The position numbers were made by a program, and so were the translations under genes. A stretch of 64,000 bases of DNA from the NCBI GenBank assembly GCA_037444575.1, contig JBBIME010000007.1, positions 1 through 64,000 of the forward strand, given 5' to 3'. A model generated the notes under the pieces. The model saw nothing but the letters and a program-made list of their open reading frames with translations. It was not told the origin of the DNA and ran no database searches. This DNA comes from Bacteriovorax sp037444575. GTDB taxonomy: Bacteria > Bdellovibrionota > Bacteriovoracia > Bacteriovoracales > Bacteriovoracaceae. This document shows positions 1 through 8,314 of this stretch, piece after piece (position 1 is the stretch's first letter; each line of letters opens with the position of its first letter).

Positions 1-88
1 TTAACGATATCAACCGAGATCTCCACAGCTTGAACAGATCCTTTGTTCTCAAGCCAATGTACGGTGTTTCTATCCTCGATCAAGATCG
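1..88 (-). pseudogene. 3' remnant of a cupin gene (second copy of the 1152-1481 gene)
   Basis: Bases 1-79 closely match the 3' part of the intact cupin gene at about 1160-1240, including the stretch encoding the C-terminal VDIV. The match breaks off at about 80 and the sequence continues directly into the DNA that lies upstream of the intact gene (compare 83 onward with 1497 onward). The central and N-terminal part has therefore been deleted. The end of the frame lies outside the window. I read this as one arm of a decayed tandem duplication. Confidence 0.6.
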
Positions 89-365
89 TACCTATTATAA
101 ATCTTCCCGAATAATTGATATAAGCTCTGGCTTCGTTTACTTTTAGATATCAGACAATCATTTCAGTTGGCGCTAGAATGACTTCGAGGTCGAAGTTACA
201 GGAGGCCAGGATATGATAAGGAAATTAAAATCAGGACTCTTTCGACTCTATTCACGAAAATTAAATCCTAAAACTGGGAAGAGAAGAAATCTAGGAACAT
301 TTAATACTCTTGAAGAAGCAAAAAAACACGAGCGCGATATACACTTTTTCAAGAGTCGCCATTAA
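83..365. repeat. Direct repeat, copy 1 (matches 1497-1708)
   Basis: This stretch is nearly identical to 1497-1708 apart from a deletion in copy 2 of about 65 bases. It carries the promoter region and the complete 50-residue gene at 213-365. Together with the cupin fragment at 1-88 it shows that a unit of cupin plus tiny gene was duplicated around the secreted-protein gene at 425-1129. Each copy later lost a different gene. Confidence 0.75.
213..365 (+). CDS. 50-residue AP2-like small protein
   Basis: The ORF has a good ribosome site (AGGAGG, 7-8 bases before the ATG). It encodes a very basic 50-residue protein with the pattern LNPKTGKRRNLGTFNTLEEA followed by a helical end rich in K, H and E. 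This pattern resembles the AP2-like/arm-type DNA-binding fold at the N-terminus of phage integrases and a widespread family of stand-alone 50-60 residue proteins of unknown role. No transmembrane segment or signal peptide is visible. A damaged copy at 1614-1708 lacks the start. DNA binding is inferred from fold similarity only. Confidence 0.6.
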   Translation: MIRKLKSGLFRLYSRKLNPKTGKRRNLGTFNTLEEAKKHERDIHFFKSRH

Positions 366-424
366 GAAAAGTATTTTAATCGTTATGGCGTGAAAATTGC
401 TCCTCATTTCTTCCAGGAGGATCT

Positions 425-1129
425 ATGAAATCCCAAATACACAACTTAATGCTCGTCATAATGATAATGCTCGTGTCCGTCTCGGTCCTAGCTAATGACC
501 ATCATCATACGCCTCAAGAATATGTCGTGTGTAGTGGATGGCACGCCCTCTGTACCGAATCCCTCGACTGTAAAATGAATGGCGACCTTGCTTCCTGTGA
601 TTGTTTAAAAGTAAATGAATCCCACATCGTTATAACAAGTGTAATTCAAGATCCTTTGATCAAACGCTTGACGCTCGCCAGATGCACGACGAAACATCCT
701 TGCGATAAAGACCAGGCCCCTGTGTGTAAGGCCATCCAGAACGGCCAGTATAGAGTGGATCAAGTTAAGTACAAATGGGTGTCTACTTATTCTTATCGTG
801 GATGGTGCAGTATTTTGGGGAAGAAGTTTGTACCTTGTGATCAACAAGCTCCAGGCTATAACGGAGATAAGTATTGGGCCATTTGCGATGGCGCTCCATG
901 CAGGGAAAAAACGGATCCATCCGATCCGAATAAGCCCCTAAGCTGTCAGTGTCGAGTACTTGATACACCGTTTGTGGGCATTACAAGTTGCACCGGTATC
1001 AATGGCGGGATCATGTCAAGCTTTCCACTATGGGCATGGGATTTCCAAAAGAACACATTCCCATTTGTTATGCCTGGCTATGAATTCGTAGAGGGGGCAT
1101 GTGCCTCATTAAAATCTGATCAGCGTTGA
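425..1129 (+). CDS. Secreted Cys-rich protein of unknown function
   Basis: This 234-residue protein starts at an ATG behind a strong AGGAGGATCT site. Residues 1-23 form a signal peptide (hydrophobic LMLVIMIMLVSVSVLA, cleavage probably after ALA-like VLA). The mature part has about 15 cysteines, many in CxC or Cx3-6C arrangements (for example the CQC and SCDC motifs), which suggests disulfide bonds in the periplasm or outside the cell. I do not recognise a family. The gene sits exactly between two copies of a duplicated cupin/AP2-like unit, so it may have been trapped by that duplication. Confidence 0.7.
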   Translation: MKSQIHNLMLVIMIMLVSVSVLANDHHHTPQEYVVCSGWHALCTESLDCKMNGDLASCDCLKVNESHIVITSVIQDPLIKRLTLARCTTKHPCDKDQAPVCKAIQNGQYRVDQVKYKWVSTYSYRGWCSILGKKFVPCDQQAPGYNGDKYWAICDGAPCREKTDPSDPNKPLSCQCRVLDTPFVGITSCTGINGGIMSSFPLWAWDFQKNTFPFVMPGYEFVEGACASLKSDQR

Positions 1130-1151
1130 TTGTTAGCCGAACTTTAAAAGT

Positions 1152-1481
1152 CTACTCTTTTCTGACTATATCAACCGAGATCTCCACTGCTGGAACCAAT
1201 CCTTTGTTCTCAAGCCAGTGTACTGTGTTTCTATCCTCGGGCCAGCCCAATCCCGGCCCATAATCTGTAGCGATTCCATTTCGATGATCAGTGATCGAAC
1301 CTTCTATTATGTAGACTGTGCCTGGTCTGTCTTTGTGATCGTGAATTGGGCCAAAGACAGCTCCAGGCTCGAAGGTCACAAGACGCATTCGAAGTTGGCG
1401 ACCTTCCATTCCCTCGATCTCTGGGCCTAAGTCAATCGTCGTAAGTAGCTTCACCGTAACACCTTTTGTCTCATGTACCAT
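1152..1481 (-). CDS. Small cupin-fold protein
   Basis: This 109-residue protein has the single-domain cupin pattern: GPIHDHKDRPGTVYIIEG (cupin motif 1, two His and a Glu, residues about 44-61) and a later GLGWPEDRNTVHWLEN stretch giving the second motif and its His. Cupins of this size bind a metal and act as small-molecule enzymes or sensors. The substrate cannot be told from sequence. The start ATG is preceded by AAGGAGGCG. A truncated paralogue occupies the first 88 bases of the window. Confidence 0.7.
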   Translation of the reverse strand: MVHETKGVTVKLLTTIDLGPEIEGMEGRQLRMRLVTFEPGAVFGPIHDHKDRPGTVYIIEGSITDHRNGIATDYGPGLGWPEDRNTVHWLENKGLVPAVEISVDIVRKE

Positions 1482-1496
1482 CGCGCCTCCTTAGAA

Positions 1497-1708
1497 GATC
1501 GTACTCATTATAAATCTTCCCGAATAATTGATATAAGCTCTGGCTTTATTTACTTTTAGATATCAGACAATCATTTCAGTTGGCGCTAGAATGACTTCGA
1601 GATTGGAGTTATAGGAGGCCAGGAGAAGAAATCTAGGGACATTTAACACTCTTGAAGAAGCAAAAAAACACGAGCGCGATATACACTTTTTCAAGAGTCG
1701 CCATTAAG
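1497..1708. repeat. Direct repeat, copy 2, with decayed AP2-like gene
   Basis: This is the second copy of 83-365. The alignment is continuous up to the AGGAGG ribosome site at about 1613, then skips about 65 bases (the start and first third of the tiny gene), and resumes at 'agaagaaatctagg' through to the stop at 1706-1708. The AP2-like gene is therefore a pseudogene here, whereas copy 1 is intact. Confidence 0.7.
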
Positions 1709-1766
1709 AAGTATTATTCTTTTTGGGAAATAATTTATACTATTTGGGAGTGTCGTCTAGTGAAGT

Positions 1767-2309
1767 TTACTTTTTAAAAGCTCGTTGAAATTCATCAAAA
1801 ACTTCTGGGTGCTTTTCTTCTCCACACCACTTCTTAATCTTAGACATATTAACCGGATGTTTTTTAGCAACAAGGATGGCCTGATCAAAATTATCACGAG
1901 ATTTAAAGTGCATGTATCCGGCAAGTCGATCTCGAACACAGTCTGTTGGAGATAATATTTTTATCTTTGTTCCTTCAACTGACACTTCATCAGGTTTAAT
2001 TTGATTATCGTCACCAATCTCTAAAAAGCTTGAAGGAAATTCGACAAAGAGATGCTTACATTCAGGATGCTCGTAATGTCTCCCACCTTTTTTTACAAAA
2101 CCAATTTCTTTCATAATCGCTGGAAGTTTTTTGTTTACGAACATATCAGTAAGGACAAAATCAAGATCTCCCGATTCATAAGCGCCTTCTGAGTAAATAG
2201 AAACCACGGCTCCACCAACTAATATTGAATCCACATTATGCTTCTTCAAATGGACGGCCACATACTTCCAGAGTTCTTCTTCAGAACAATTTTTAAAATC
2301 TATCTTCAT
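1767..2309 (-). CDS. Nucleotidyltransferase-fold protein (toxin-like)
   Basis: In this 180-residue protein, residues 29-55 show a nucleotidyltransferase pattern: SILVGGAVVS followed by GDLDFVLT, that is, a GG motif and a D-x-D pair. This is as in DUF6036/AbiEii-like MNT proteins. The C-terminal part (SPTDCVRDRLAGYMHFKSRDNFDQAILVAKKH) matches the helical region typical of those families. The gene overlaps the upstream HTH gene by 4 bases (ATGA), so they are translationally coupled. An HTH plus nucleotidyltransferase pair is a common toxin-antitoxin layout. That role is inferred and not shown. Confidence 0.65.
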   Translation of the reverse strand: MKIDFKNCSEEELWKYVAVHLKKHNVDSILVGGAVVSIYSEGAYESGDLDFVLTDMFVNKKLPAIMKEIGFVKKGGRHYEHPECKHLFVEFPSSFLEIGDDNQIKPDEVSVEGTKIKILSPTDCVRDRLAGYMHFKSRDNFDQAILVAKKHPVNMSKIKKWCGEEKHPEVFDEFQRAFKK

Positions 2310-2650
2310 TTTATCTTCTTGATAACTGGTTTGCCTTTTCTTCTAGGTCTTCGTCGCTCACTAAACATTACTTGCCGCTCTTCAAGTGGTATTGCTTCGT
2401 AAAACTCTTGAATCAATTCTTTTAATTTTTTTACAACTCCAAGTTTTGGGTTAAAAGTATAGATTCTAACCGTTCCCATTTTTTTACTGACAAATACACC
2501 AGCTGCCTCAAATTTATCGAGCTGTTTTTGAACTTGGCTCAAGGTGATTTCCATGTCGCGAGCAATGCCATTGGCGTATGCCTCCCCGTAATGGAAGAGG
2601 TAAAGCATAACTTGAGCAGCTGTTTTATTTCCGAATATCGCTTCAATCAT
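2306..2650 (-). CDS. Winged-helix transcriptional regulator (antitoxin-like)
   Basis: This protein of about 114 residues has a winged helix-turn-helix: MIEAIFGNKTAAQVMLYLFHYGEAYANGIARDMEITLSQVQKQLDKFEAAG, with the recognition helix about residues 35-48. The tail is basic (RRRPRRKGKP). An upstream TTG would extend it by 7 residues, but that codon lies inside the promoter -10, so the ATG at 2648-2650 is preferred. The mRNA would then be nearly leaderless. The gene is coupled to the nucleotidyltransferase gene behind it, and a palindromic operator overlaps its promoter, which points to autoregulation. Confidence 0.65.
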   Translation of the reverse strand: MIEAIFGNKTAAQVMLYLFHYGEAYANGIARDMEITLSQVQKQLDKFEAAGVFVSKKMGTVRIYTFNPKLGVVKKLKELIQEFYEAIPLEERQVMFSERRRPRRKGKPVIKKIK

Positions 2651-2659
2651 AGTTTTTAT

Positions 2660-2712
2660 ATTATACACCAAATGATAGGATAATCAACCTACATAGTAGG
2701 TTGTACAACCTA
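2660..2712 (-). promoter_or_regulatory. Promoter and palindromic operator of the HTH/nucleotidyltransferase pair
   Basis: On the minus strand the -35 is TTGATT (2682-2687) and the -10 is TATAAT (2660-2665), separated by 16 bases. Overlapping and upstream of the -35 is TAGGTTGTACAACCTA (2697-2712), a perfect 16-bp palindrome. It shares a half-site with CAACCTAC-ATA-GTAGGTTG (2685-2703). These are three half-sites in alternating orientation, as expected for a dimeric repressor, most simply the HTH protein itself. Confidence 0.6.
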
Positions 2713-2772
2713 TCGTAACCTAGTCCTTTTGAGATGGTGCCTGGGACTCTTGAGATATTAATTGAATTATCG

Positions 2773-2792
2773 AGTATCAAGATTTCTTTACA
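2773..2792. repeat. 20-bp intergenic repeat, copy 1
   Basis: AGTATCAAGATTTCTTTACA recurs exactly at 4872-4891. Both copies lie about 90-110 bases upstream of a plus-strand gene (2899 and 4984). A related palindrome, ATCAAGAAATCTTGAT, lies at 10364-10379. This could be a regulator site or a shared promoter element. Confidence 0.5.
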
Positions 2793-2898
2793 AAGAATGA
2801 TTAAGCTGAGTCACCTTATCCAATCTTTACATTTTCTTTCTATAAAATAATTTTGTTCATGTACCGATAAGATTCAAAACCTAAAACAAGGAGAAAAT

Positions 2899-3264
2899 AT
2901 GTATTGGTACATCGAGGCAATGAACAAGTATGCACAGTTTTCTGGTCGTGCTCGCCGAAAAGAATACTGGATGTTTGCGTTGATGAACTTCTTGATTGCT
3001 TTTGGTATTGGCTTCATGAGCGGTCTTTTTAAATTGAATCCAATTATGAGTATTACCTATTCACTCGTTACACTTATTCCTGGTTTTTCCGTAGGTGTGA
3101 GAAGAATGCATGATACTAAACATTCAGGTTGGTGGCTTTTATGTCCGATTATTAACCTTGTCTTTTTGTGCACGTCTGGGACAGTTGGTGAAAACAAATA
3201 TGGACCAGATCCAAAACAACCTCTAGAAAAAAAGGACGATTTCAATTTGAATCAGGCTGCTTAG
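2899..3264 (+). CDS. DUF805 inner-membrane protein
   Basis: The 121 residues match the DUF805 pattern: MYWYIEAMNKYAQFSGRARRKEYW at the N-terminus, three or four hydrophobic segments (about 26-45, 50-66 and 81-95), the conserved VRRMHDTKHSGWW motif, and a KYGPDP-type end. DUF805 proteins are small bacterial inner-membrane proteins of unknown function. The start follows AAGGAGAAAAT. It is convergent with the cold-shock-domain gene, with an inverted repeat in between. Confidence 0.85.
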   Translation: MYWYIEAMNKYAQFSGRARRKEYWMFALMNFLIAFGIGFMSGLFKLNPIMSITYSLVTLIPGFSVGVRRMHDTKHSGWWLLCPIINLVFLCTSGTVGENKYGPDPKQPLEKKDDFNLNQAA

Positions 3265-3288
3265 TTTTTTCATTAAACGCCTTTGCAT

Positions 3289-3332
3289 ATCAACCTCTTT
3301 AAGCGTTTACAAAACCGCCAAAAGAGGTTGAT
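3289..3332. terminator. Inverted repeat between convergent genes, possible terminator
   Basis: ATCAACCTCTTT (3289-3300) and AAAGAGGTTGAT (3321-3332) form a perfect 12-bp stem with a 20-base loop. It lies between the stops of the DUF805 gene and the CSD gene. There is no long T-run directly after it, so the termination role is tentative. An alternative AAACGC/GCGTTT pairing overlaps it. Confidence 0.4.
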
Positions 3333-3349
3333 TGAAAACTCCCTGACGC

Positions 3350-3772
3350 TTACTCCGCTTCAATAATTTTAACTTTAATAGCACATAACCCCTTTGGTCC
3401 TTCGCTGATTTTAAACTCAACCCTATCATTTTCATAAGGCACTTCTCCCGATAATGAAGACTGATGAAAGAATAAATCATCCATCTCTTCATCAGGTTGT
3501 ATAAATCCAAAACCTTTCTCAATATCAAAGAATTTCACAATTCCGTAGAACAGATGTTTTTGATCTATCTTATCCAAACGAATCGTCTCTTTGATCTGGT
3601 CTTCATCCCAAATTATTTCATGGATAGTAACTACTTTTTCCCCCTTATGAATTCTCTCGAGTTGAGATCTGACAGCATTTTCGCTCTGGTTATCGACAAG
3701 CATATTCTTTCGCTTACGGTTCTTCGTTTTACTCATATCGTATTTTACAAACTGAACATTTACTTTTTTCAT
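3350..3772 (-). CDS. Cold-shock-domain protein with N-terminal extension
   Basis: The 140-residue protein carries a cold-shock (S1-like OB) domain at residues about 76-139: YGIVKFFDIEKGFGFIQPD contains the FFDIEKGFGFI nucleic-acid-binding motif, and DLFFHQSSL is the second motif. The first 70 residues are a basic extension (KTKNRKRKN) that is not part of CspA-type proteins. It probably binds single-stranded RNA or DNA. A shorter start at the second Met (MSKTKN) is possible. Confidence 0.75.
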   Translation of the reverse strand: MKKVNVQFVKYDMSKTKNRKRKNMLVDNQSENAVRSQLERIHKGEKVVTIHEIIWDEDQIKETIRLDKIDQKHLFYGIVKFFDIEKGFGFIQPDEEMDDLFFHQSSLSGEVPYENDRVEFKISEGPKGLCAIKVKIIEAE

Positions 3773-3890
3773 TATATACCCTGGTCAATGCCTAATCGGC
3801 CGTTTTGATTGTTCACAAGATATATCAAACTTATGTGCGGTTGCGAAACCAAAAGTGTAGTGGCACCTATATAAAGCAGCTATTTACTAA

Positions 3891-4181
3891 TTATGAAAAA
3901 AATTCATCATAATCTTTTTGAGGCATTACTCTGATTTCAATTTCTTGATTCTTGGCACTTGGATACATTTCAAAAATTGAATTTGCTAACGTCTTAAGTG
4001 AAGGACCTTTGCCTTCGGGAAAAATTATACCAATCAAGTTTCTATTATTTGAGAATCGTACAATAGCATCTTTTTGAAAAATCGAACGAAACCGGTGCTG
4101 TAAGTGCTCAATCATATCATCATAATCTATACCTACAGTTTCCAATTCACTTTTTCTTATTACAAAAAGATCATATCCCAT
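3891..4181 (-). CDS. Hypothetical 96-residue cytoplasmic protein
   Basis: The start follows AAGGATATAT. The protein has no signal peptide or membrane segment and shows an alternating alpha/beta pattern. No family is recognised. The gene lies 24 bases downstream of the lipoprotein gene at 4206-4808 on the same strand and is probably cotranscribed with it. Confidence 0.5.
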   Translation of the reverse strand: MGYDLFVIRKSELETVGIDYDDMIEHLQHRFRSIFQKDAIVRFSNNRNLIGIIFPEGKGPSLKTLANSIFEMYPSAKNQEIEIRVMPQKDYDEFFS

Positions 4182-4205
4182 ATATATCCTTATTGAGCTT
4201 TACTG

Positions 4206-4808
4206 TTAATTGCTCTTTGCTATTTCTGTTAAAAGATTAGTCAGAAATTTCAATTGATCTTGTTCTTTATATAAATCGTGAAACAATTTTGTCGTTTCAT
4301 CACCTCTATCAACAATCTGGAATTTTAATTTTGTTAAATCCTGAGATTGATTGGCTGCGATTCCCCCACCTAATCCACCTAGAAGGAAAAGAGCATAATT
4401 AGTGTTATCATTCTTACTATCCCAATTAATTGTTACATCACCAAAATAAGTTTTTTTCTTGTTCCCTGCATTTTGAAAAGTAAGCTCTTTATTTTTCCAT
4501 AGAAATGAATAATTGCTCATACCTTTTCTACATCGAAGTTCACTTATCCAATTTTCGCCTCTTTTTGAGATTCCCGAGAATAGACCATCTTGATCTAAAT
4601 TAAAATAAACCCTTTCATCATTTAGGTCTTTACTGCCGATATAACAATTTCCCGTTACATCTTCATTATCAATGAAAATTTTTACTCTTCCGTAGAAAGC
4701 TCCTTGCTCTGGTTTAATCGTGCTCAATTTGAGATTTTTACTATTGGTCGCGCACGAAGAGCAGATAACGATTGAGACTAGCAATACAATGAACATTGAT
4801 GACTTCAT
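4206..4808 (-). CDS. Putative lipoprotein of unknown function
   Basis: This 200-residue protein has a hydrophobic signal (MFIVLLVSIVICSSC) whose CSSC end serves as an imperfect lipobox, followed by an NSKNLKLS linker. The rest is soluble, and a short glycine-rich hydrophobic stretch (ALFLLGGLGGGIAANQ) near residue 145 could touch the membrane. RBS GAGGATATC precedes the ATG. No family is recognised. It probably shares a transcript with 3891-4181. Confidence 0.55.
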   Translation of the reverse strand: MKSSMFIVLLVSIVICSSCATNSKNLKLSTIKPEQGAFYGRVKIFIDNEDVTGNCYIGSKDLNDERVYFNLDQDGLFSGISKRGENWISELRCRKGMSNYSFLWKNKELTFQNAGNKKKTYFGDVTINWDSKNDNTNYALFLLGGLGGGIAANQSQDLTKLKFQIVDRGDETTKLFHDLYKEQDQLKFLTNLLTEIAKSN

Positions 4809-4871
4809 AAGATATCCTCGTAAATAGGTTTTAGGGCTTATCGGAGAACGTTATGAAAATATAAAAAACCA

Positions 4872-4891
4872 AGTATCAAGATTTCTTTACA
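4872..4891. repeat. 20-bp intergenic repeat, copy 2
   Basis: Exact copy of 2773-2792, here 93 bases upstream of the 4984 start codon. Confidence 0.5.
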
Positions 4892-4983
4892 CAATAGGAC
4901 CACTATCAGCAATATTTTCTCAAATACAAATCCCTTCAAACATCAGTTAAAATTTAACTTTAAACTTATTCAAAAGGAAAAAG

Positions 4984-5460
4984 ATGTCTAAGACAAAGAT
5001 CTTTACTTTTATTTTGCTCTCCCTCTCTGTAGGAAGTTGCGCGAAGTTTACTACTCGAATGAGAGCAAAGCCTCAGCTCGTTTACAAAGATGGGCTTTTG
5101 ATTTCAAATTCTCAAACGAATCCATACAAATTTGTATTTGATAATGGCATTCTTAAAGTTAACTACAAAATCATTGTTAAAAACATTAATGAGAAACCGG
5201 CCTCGATCAATGTAGAAAATGCTTTTTATGAGGCAAACTCTGAAAAGAATAATCTGTATTGTATGATATCCCATTTTGGTGGCAAAAAACGTATGCTTAG
5301 CAAAGATGAGGAGCTGGCAATTTCTTGTGAGGCCGATATTATTCCAAACAACATTAATAAATTAACACTCAAAGATACAGACATAAAACTTTCCATTCCT
5401 CTAGATAAAAACATCTACAGTTTCGCTTATAGAGTTTACGCTGAGGAGTTTGTAAAATGA
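4984..5460 (+). CDS. Small lipoprotein, LEA/WHy-like fold possible
   Basis: In this 158-residue protein the signal IFTFILLSLSVGSC ends in a VGSC lipobox at Cys19. The mature part has an alternating beta pattern (KVNYKIIVKNINEKPASINVENA, LKDTDIKLSIPLDKN) reminiscent of LEA-2/WHy immunoglobulin-like beta sandwiches. That similarity is by pattern only. The stop overlaps the start of the next gene (ATGA), so the two form an envelope operon. Confidence 0.6.
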   Translation: MSKTKIFTFILLSLSVGSCAKFTTRMRAKPQLVYKDGLLISNSQTNPYKFVFDNGILKVNYKIIVKNINEKPASINVENAFYEANSEKNNLYCMISHFGGKKRMLSKDEELAISCEADIIPNNINKLTLKDTDIKLSIPLDKNIYSFAYRVYAEEFVK

Positions 5461-6581
5461 GAAAATTAATCCTTCTAACTCTTCTACTTTCTAATCTCGC
5501 TTTAAGACCTCAAAACGCAAACGCTTCAGGTGGCGATGCTCTAGGTGCGGCAGTAGCTGCTATGGCCGTAACGGGAACAATTTATACCATTAATAGCTTT
5601 CAATATGATGAATGGCTAAAGTCTGAAATGGAAAGCTGGAAGTATGACGAAACAGATTTAACGACCTCACTTTCTCGCACGTGTGATCTAAACCTTGAAT
5701 TAAGACTTCATCGAAACAGACGGATGTCCTACATTGTCTTTGTTATTCACAATCAAAAAAGTGAACCTATCTCAATTTCCACAAGTGATATCGAAGCCAC
5801 TTATTCAAATGGCGCTGTTAGGAAATTAAAATCAACAGGAGTTGTCTCCGACATTAAAGTTGATCCAGGATGGACGATCCAAGGTGCTTATCCAATTTCA
5901 GAAAAGACTGAACTTGCTGATACAGATTACATCGATGTACGAGTACCAACTCTTAGTGCCGATGGAAAAACAGGTTGCGACTTAAAAGGAAGATTGAATA
6001 AAAATAAAAATCGAGTTGCTGAATATATTGATTATCATCGATTATTATCAGTTGAACTTGGCTTCTTTTATGGAAATAACTTGTTTAGCTCTTCAAGTTT
6101 AAAATCTTCTGCTGATAAGCAAGGCCTCTTTGGCTTTATTATGAATGCTTATTTTTATAAAAATATCGGTTTTACTTTGGGATTTTTGAGACAAGATTTA
6201 AAAAATAATAATGCTCCAGTTGTAAAAAGTGCAAAGGGCATTACTAGTGATCTAAAGCTTTGGGAAACTGATATGCTGATTGGTCTAGCGACAAATTTTT
6301 TATATGAAAGAAAATACAGTTTCTCAGCAAATGGTGGGGTCTTGGCTCATACTTTGGGAAATTCTTCAGATCAAAATTCTCATATAGAAGAAAAAGTCGG
6401 AATGTACTTAAACGCCAACGCTAATTATATTTTTTATTCTTCCGACTACCGCCCATTTGCAGGCGACTACATGGTCGGACTTGGCCTTCTTGGAAAATAC
6501 ATTCCCAAATATACAATCGGCACCGTTCAATTCGGAGGAACCAGCATTGCTCCATATGTGAATTTTAATATTGGGTTTTGA
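5457..6581 (+). CDS. Outer-membrane beta-barrel protein, putative
   Basis: This 374-residue protein has a signal peptide over residues 1-23 (cleavage near ANASGG), a short Gly/Ala hydrophobic stretch, and a soluble beta-rich domain to about residue 195. A C-terminal half follows with repeated amphipathic strands ending in APYVNFNIGF, a terminal Phe typical of barrel proteins. It is coupled to the lipoprotein gene upstream. Function is unknown, and surface exposure of a barrel-anchored protein is inferred. Confidence 0.6.
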   Translation: MRKLILLTLLLSNLALRPQNANASGGDALGAAVAAMAVTGTIYTINSFQYDEWLKSEMESWKYDETDLTTSLSRTCDLNLELRLHRNRRMSYIVFVIHNQKSEPISISTSDIEATYSNGAVRKLKSTGVVSDIKVDPGWTIQGAYPISEKTELADTDYIDVRVPTLSADGKTGCDLKGRLNKNKNRVAEYIDYHRLLSVELGFFYGNNLFSSSSLKSSADKQGLFGFIMNAYFYKNIGFTLGFLRQDLKNNNAPVVKSAKGITSDLKLWETDMLIGLATNFLYERKYSFSANGGVLAHTLGNSSDQNSHIEEKVGMYLNANANYIFYSSDYRPFAGDYMVGLGLLGKYIPKYTIGTVQFGGTSIAPYVNFNIGF

Positions 6582-6659
6582 GGAAGTTCGATGGAGGTGG
6601 ACAAATAGGCAACCTTCTCTGGTGGGATTTAAGATTCAACATCATTCGAAGCATTATAA

Positions 6660-6690
6660 CTTCAAGAATCGTGACTTGAAGAATTTTTTT
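6660..6690 (+). terminator. Rho-independent terminator
   Basis: CTTCAAG (6660-6666), 8-base loop, CTTGAAG (6675-6681), then AATTTTTTT. It ends the lipoprotein/barrel operon and lies 24 bases ahead of the 6714 start, so it may also limit read-through into that gene. Confidence 0.6.
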
Positions 6691-6713
6691 CAAAATTTTT
6701 CAAAGGTTTAATA

Positions 6714-8117
6714 ATGAATGAGATTCGCAATGAAATTAAAAATGATCTAGAAGTAATTGTTGAACTTAGCAATCTCGTACTTCAAAAAACATTAACAGAT
6801 ATGCCCGTTTCAAAAATCAAAGCTATGGAAAAAGGCAACCGCAAGGCTTTTAAAAATTTTAGATATAATCTTTTCAGAAATTGGAAAATAGCTCAAGAGA
6901 AAATTTTGTCAATACAATTGCAGCTATGGAAAGAAAACCCTAACTTTGTGAACTTGCCTCATAAGGTCTTTTTTTACAGAAGCCTCCAAAGACTTCTAGA
7001 TTGCATAATTTGGCATCATTTTGGTCCAGACATTACAGACATAAAGCGTATTTATGAATTTGATTGCAAAATACAAAACTTATTTGAGCATAACATATTA
7101 AGTCATATCGAGATAATGAGAGAAATAAATAGTTCCCCTAAAAATTTTGCCCTTATATCGGACCTAACATCAGGAATTAGAATTGGTGATTTATTTGTCA
7201 TTGACGAACAAAGTAAGACAAATTTCATAGAGGTGAAATCGGGCGATGTGAATGCTGAAATCCTAGAAGCTTTAAGAAACCAAAATCAGAATAAACTAAA
7301 TGTCTTAGAAAATGATCCAACTAAAAATAAACAATTATATCGAATTGTAAAACAAAAAAAAAGAGGTACTGAAATTCTAAAAATGCTTAAAAATGAAATT
7401 GCTACAGACGATAGATTTAACTCAAAATCCAATAAAGTTATGACTCCAGTAGTTCACACAATCATAAATGAAGAGCCGTTACAATGTTTCTCCAAGGAAT
7501 TAAATGTTTTTTTTGAAATTTTTTCAACAGAGGAAAAAGATTTTGATGTTCTTGAAATAGAAAATTCCCTAATCATTGTAGCCTATCTCCCCACGCCTGA
7601 TAATCTAATTAAGAGCAGGTCGATAATGAAACGGTTTAATGAGCATGAAACTATGCCTGGTTATCGATTTAACTGGCTAGACACTCTCACACACTCTACT
7701 TTTATGAGGCCAATTTACCTCCAACCAATCTCCCCTAAAGTCATTCATAAAATTATTTCAAAGAAAATTATTGTAGAATTTTACTTTTCTAATAATAAAT
7801 TTATGAGAACTTTTCAAAATGAACAAACTAACATTGAGTACAAAAACAACAAAGAATATAGACGTATTGTAAATGAATTCAAATCATTTGTTGGAAGCTC
7901 TCCTTTTTATCATAAAGACAAAGGTGCTCTTTTTTTCAAATTTAAAGAAATAAACGAAGAAGAAATAATCTTATCTGAAGGTCTATTTTGTAGAATTCTA
8001 TCAAACTTAATCTATCCCTCCTTCCTATTAAAAATGCATCGTTTTATGCACGAAAAACAAACTGAATTACAGTTGGGAAAAATTGTACGTCCTCTTTCTA
8101 ATGGAGATTTAAAATAA
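6714..8117 (+). CDS. PD-(D/E)xK-like nuclease-domain protein, unknown family
   Basis: This is a 467-residue soluble protein with very AT-rich codon use. Residues about 145-175 read ...GIRIGDLFVIDEQSKTNFIEVKSG, the D-then-ExK arrangement of PD-(D/E)xK nucleases. The N-terminus is helical, and the C-terminal 250 residues match nothing I recognise. It faces a TIR-domain gene on the other strand and lies in a patch with another nuclease-domain gene, so a phage-defence role is plausible but inferred. No partner gene is directly coupled to it. Confidence 0.6.
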   Translation: MNEIRNEIKNDLEVIVELSNLVLQKTLTDMPVSKIKAMEKGNRKAFKNFRYNLFRNWKIAQEKILSIQLQLWKENPNFVNLPHKVFFYRSLQRLLDCIIWHHFGPDITDIKRIYEFDCKIQNLFEHNILSHIEIMREINSSPKNFALISDLTSGIRIGDLFVIDEQSKTNFIEVKSGDVNAEILEALRNQNQNKLNVLENDPTKNKQLYRIVKQKKRGTEILKMLKNEIATDDRFNSKSNKVMTPVVHTIINEEPLQCFSKELNVFFEIFSTEEKDFDVLEIENSLIIVAYLPTPDNLIKSRSIMKRFNEHETMPGYRFNWLDTLTHSTFMRPIYLQPISPKVIHKIISKKIIVEFYFSNNKFMRTFQNEQTNIEYKNNKEYRRIVNEFKSFVGSSPFYHKDKGALFFKFKEINEEEIILSEGLFCRILSNLIYPSFLLKMHRFMHEKQTELQLGKIVRPLSNGDLK

Positions 8118-8314
8118 CTTCTCAAATCAGAATCTTAATTTTAACACACCGTACTCATATTAATCCGCTCTAGAGCTTCTGACCTTCCCCTACAGAAGCC
8201 GTTACATGTTCGCCGATAGGTGATTTCATTCTTTAACCCAGGCACTCGTCTTCTCTCGGCTTGAAGCGAGCCTGCTTTATTTTACTGTCGATTTAAAGAT
8301 CTACAGCTCCAGCC

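Noticed and set aside
6585..6605. ATGGAGGTGG as another att copy
   Set aside because: Only 9-10 bases match the tmRNA end and it has no flanking arm-type motifs. The 14930 site is longer and better placed.
8118..8314. tRNA or regulatory RNA in the gap before the TIR gene
   Set aside because: Only small hairpins (for example CTTCTG.../CAGAAG) are present, and no cloverleaf or T-loop is found.
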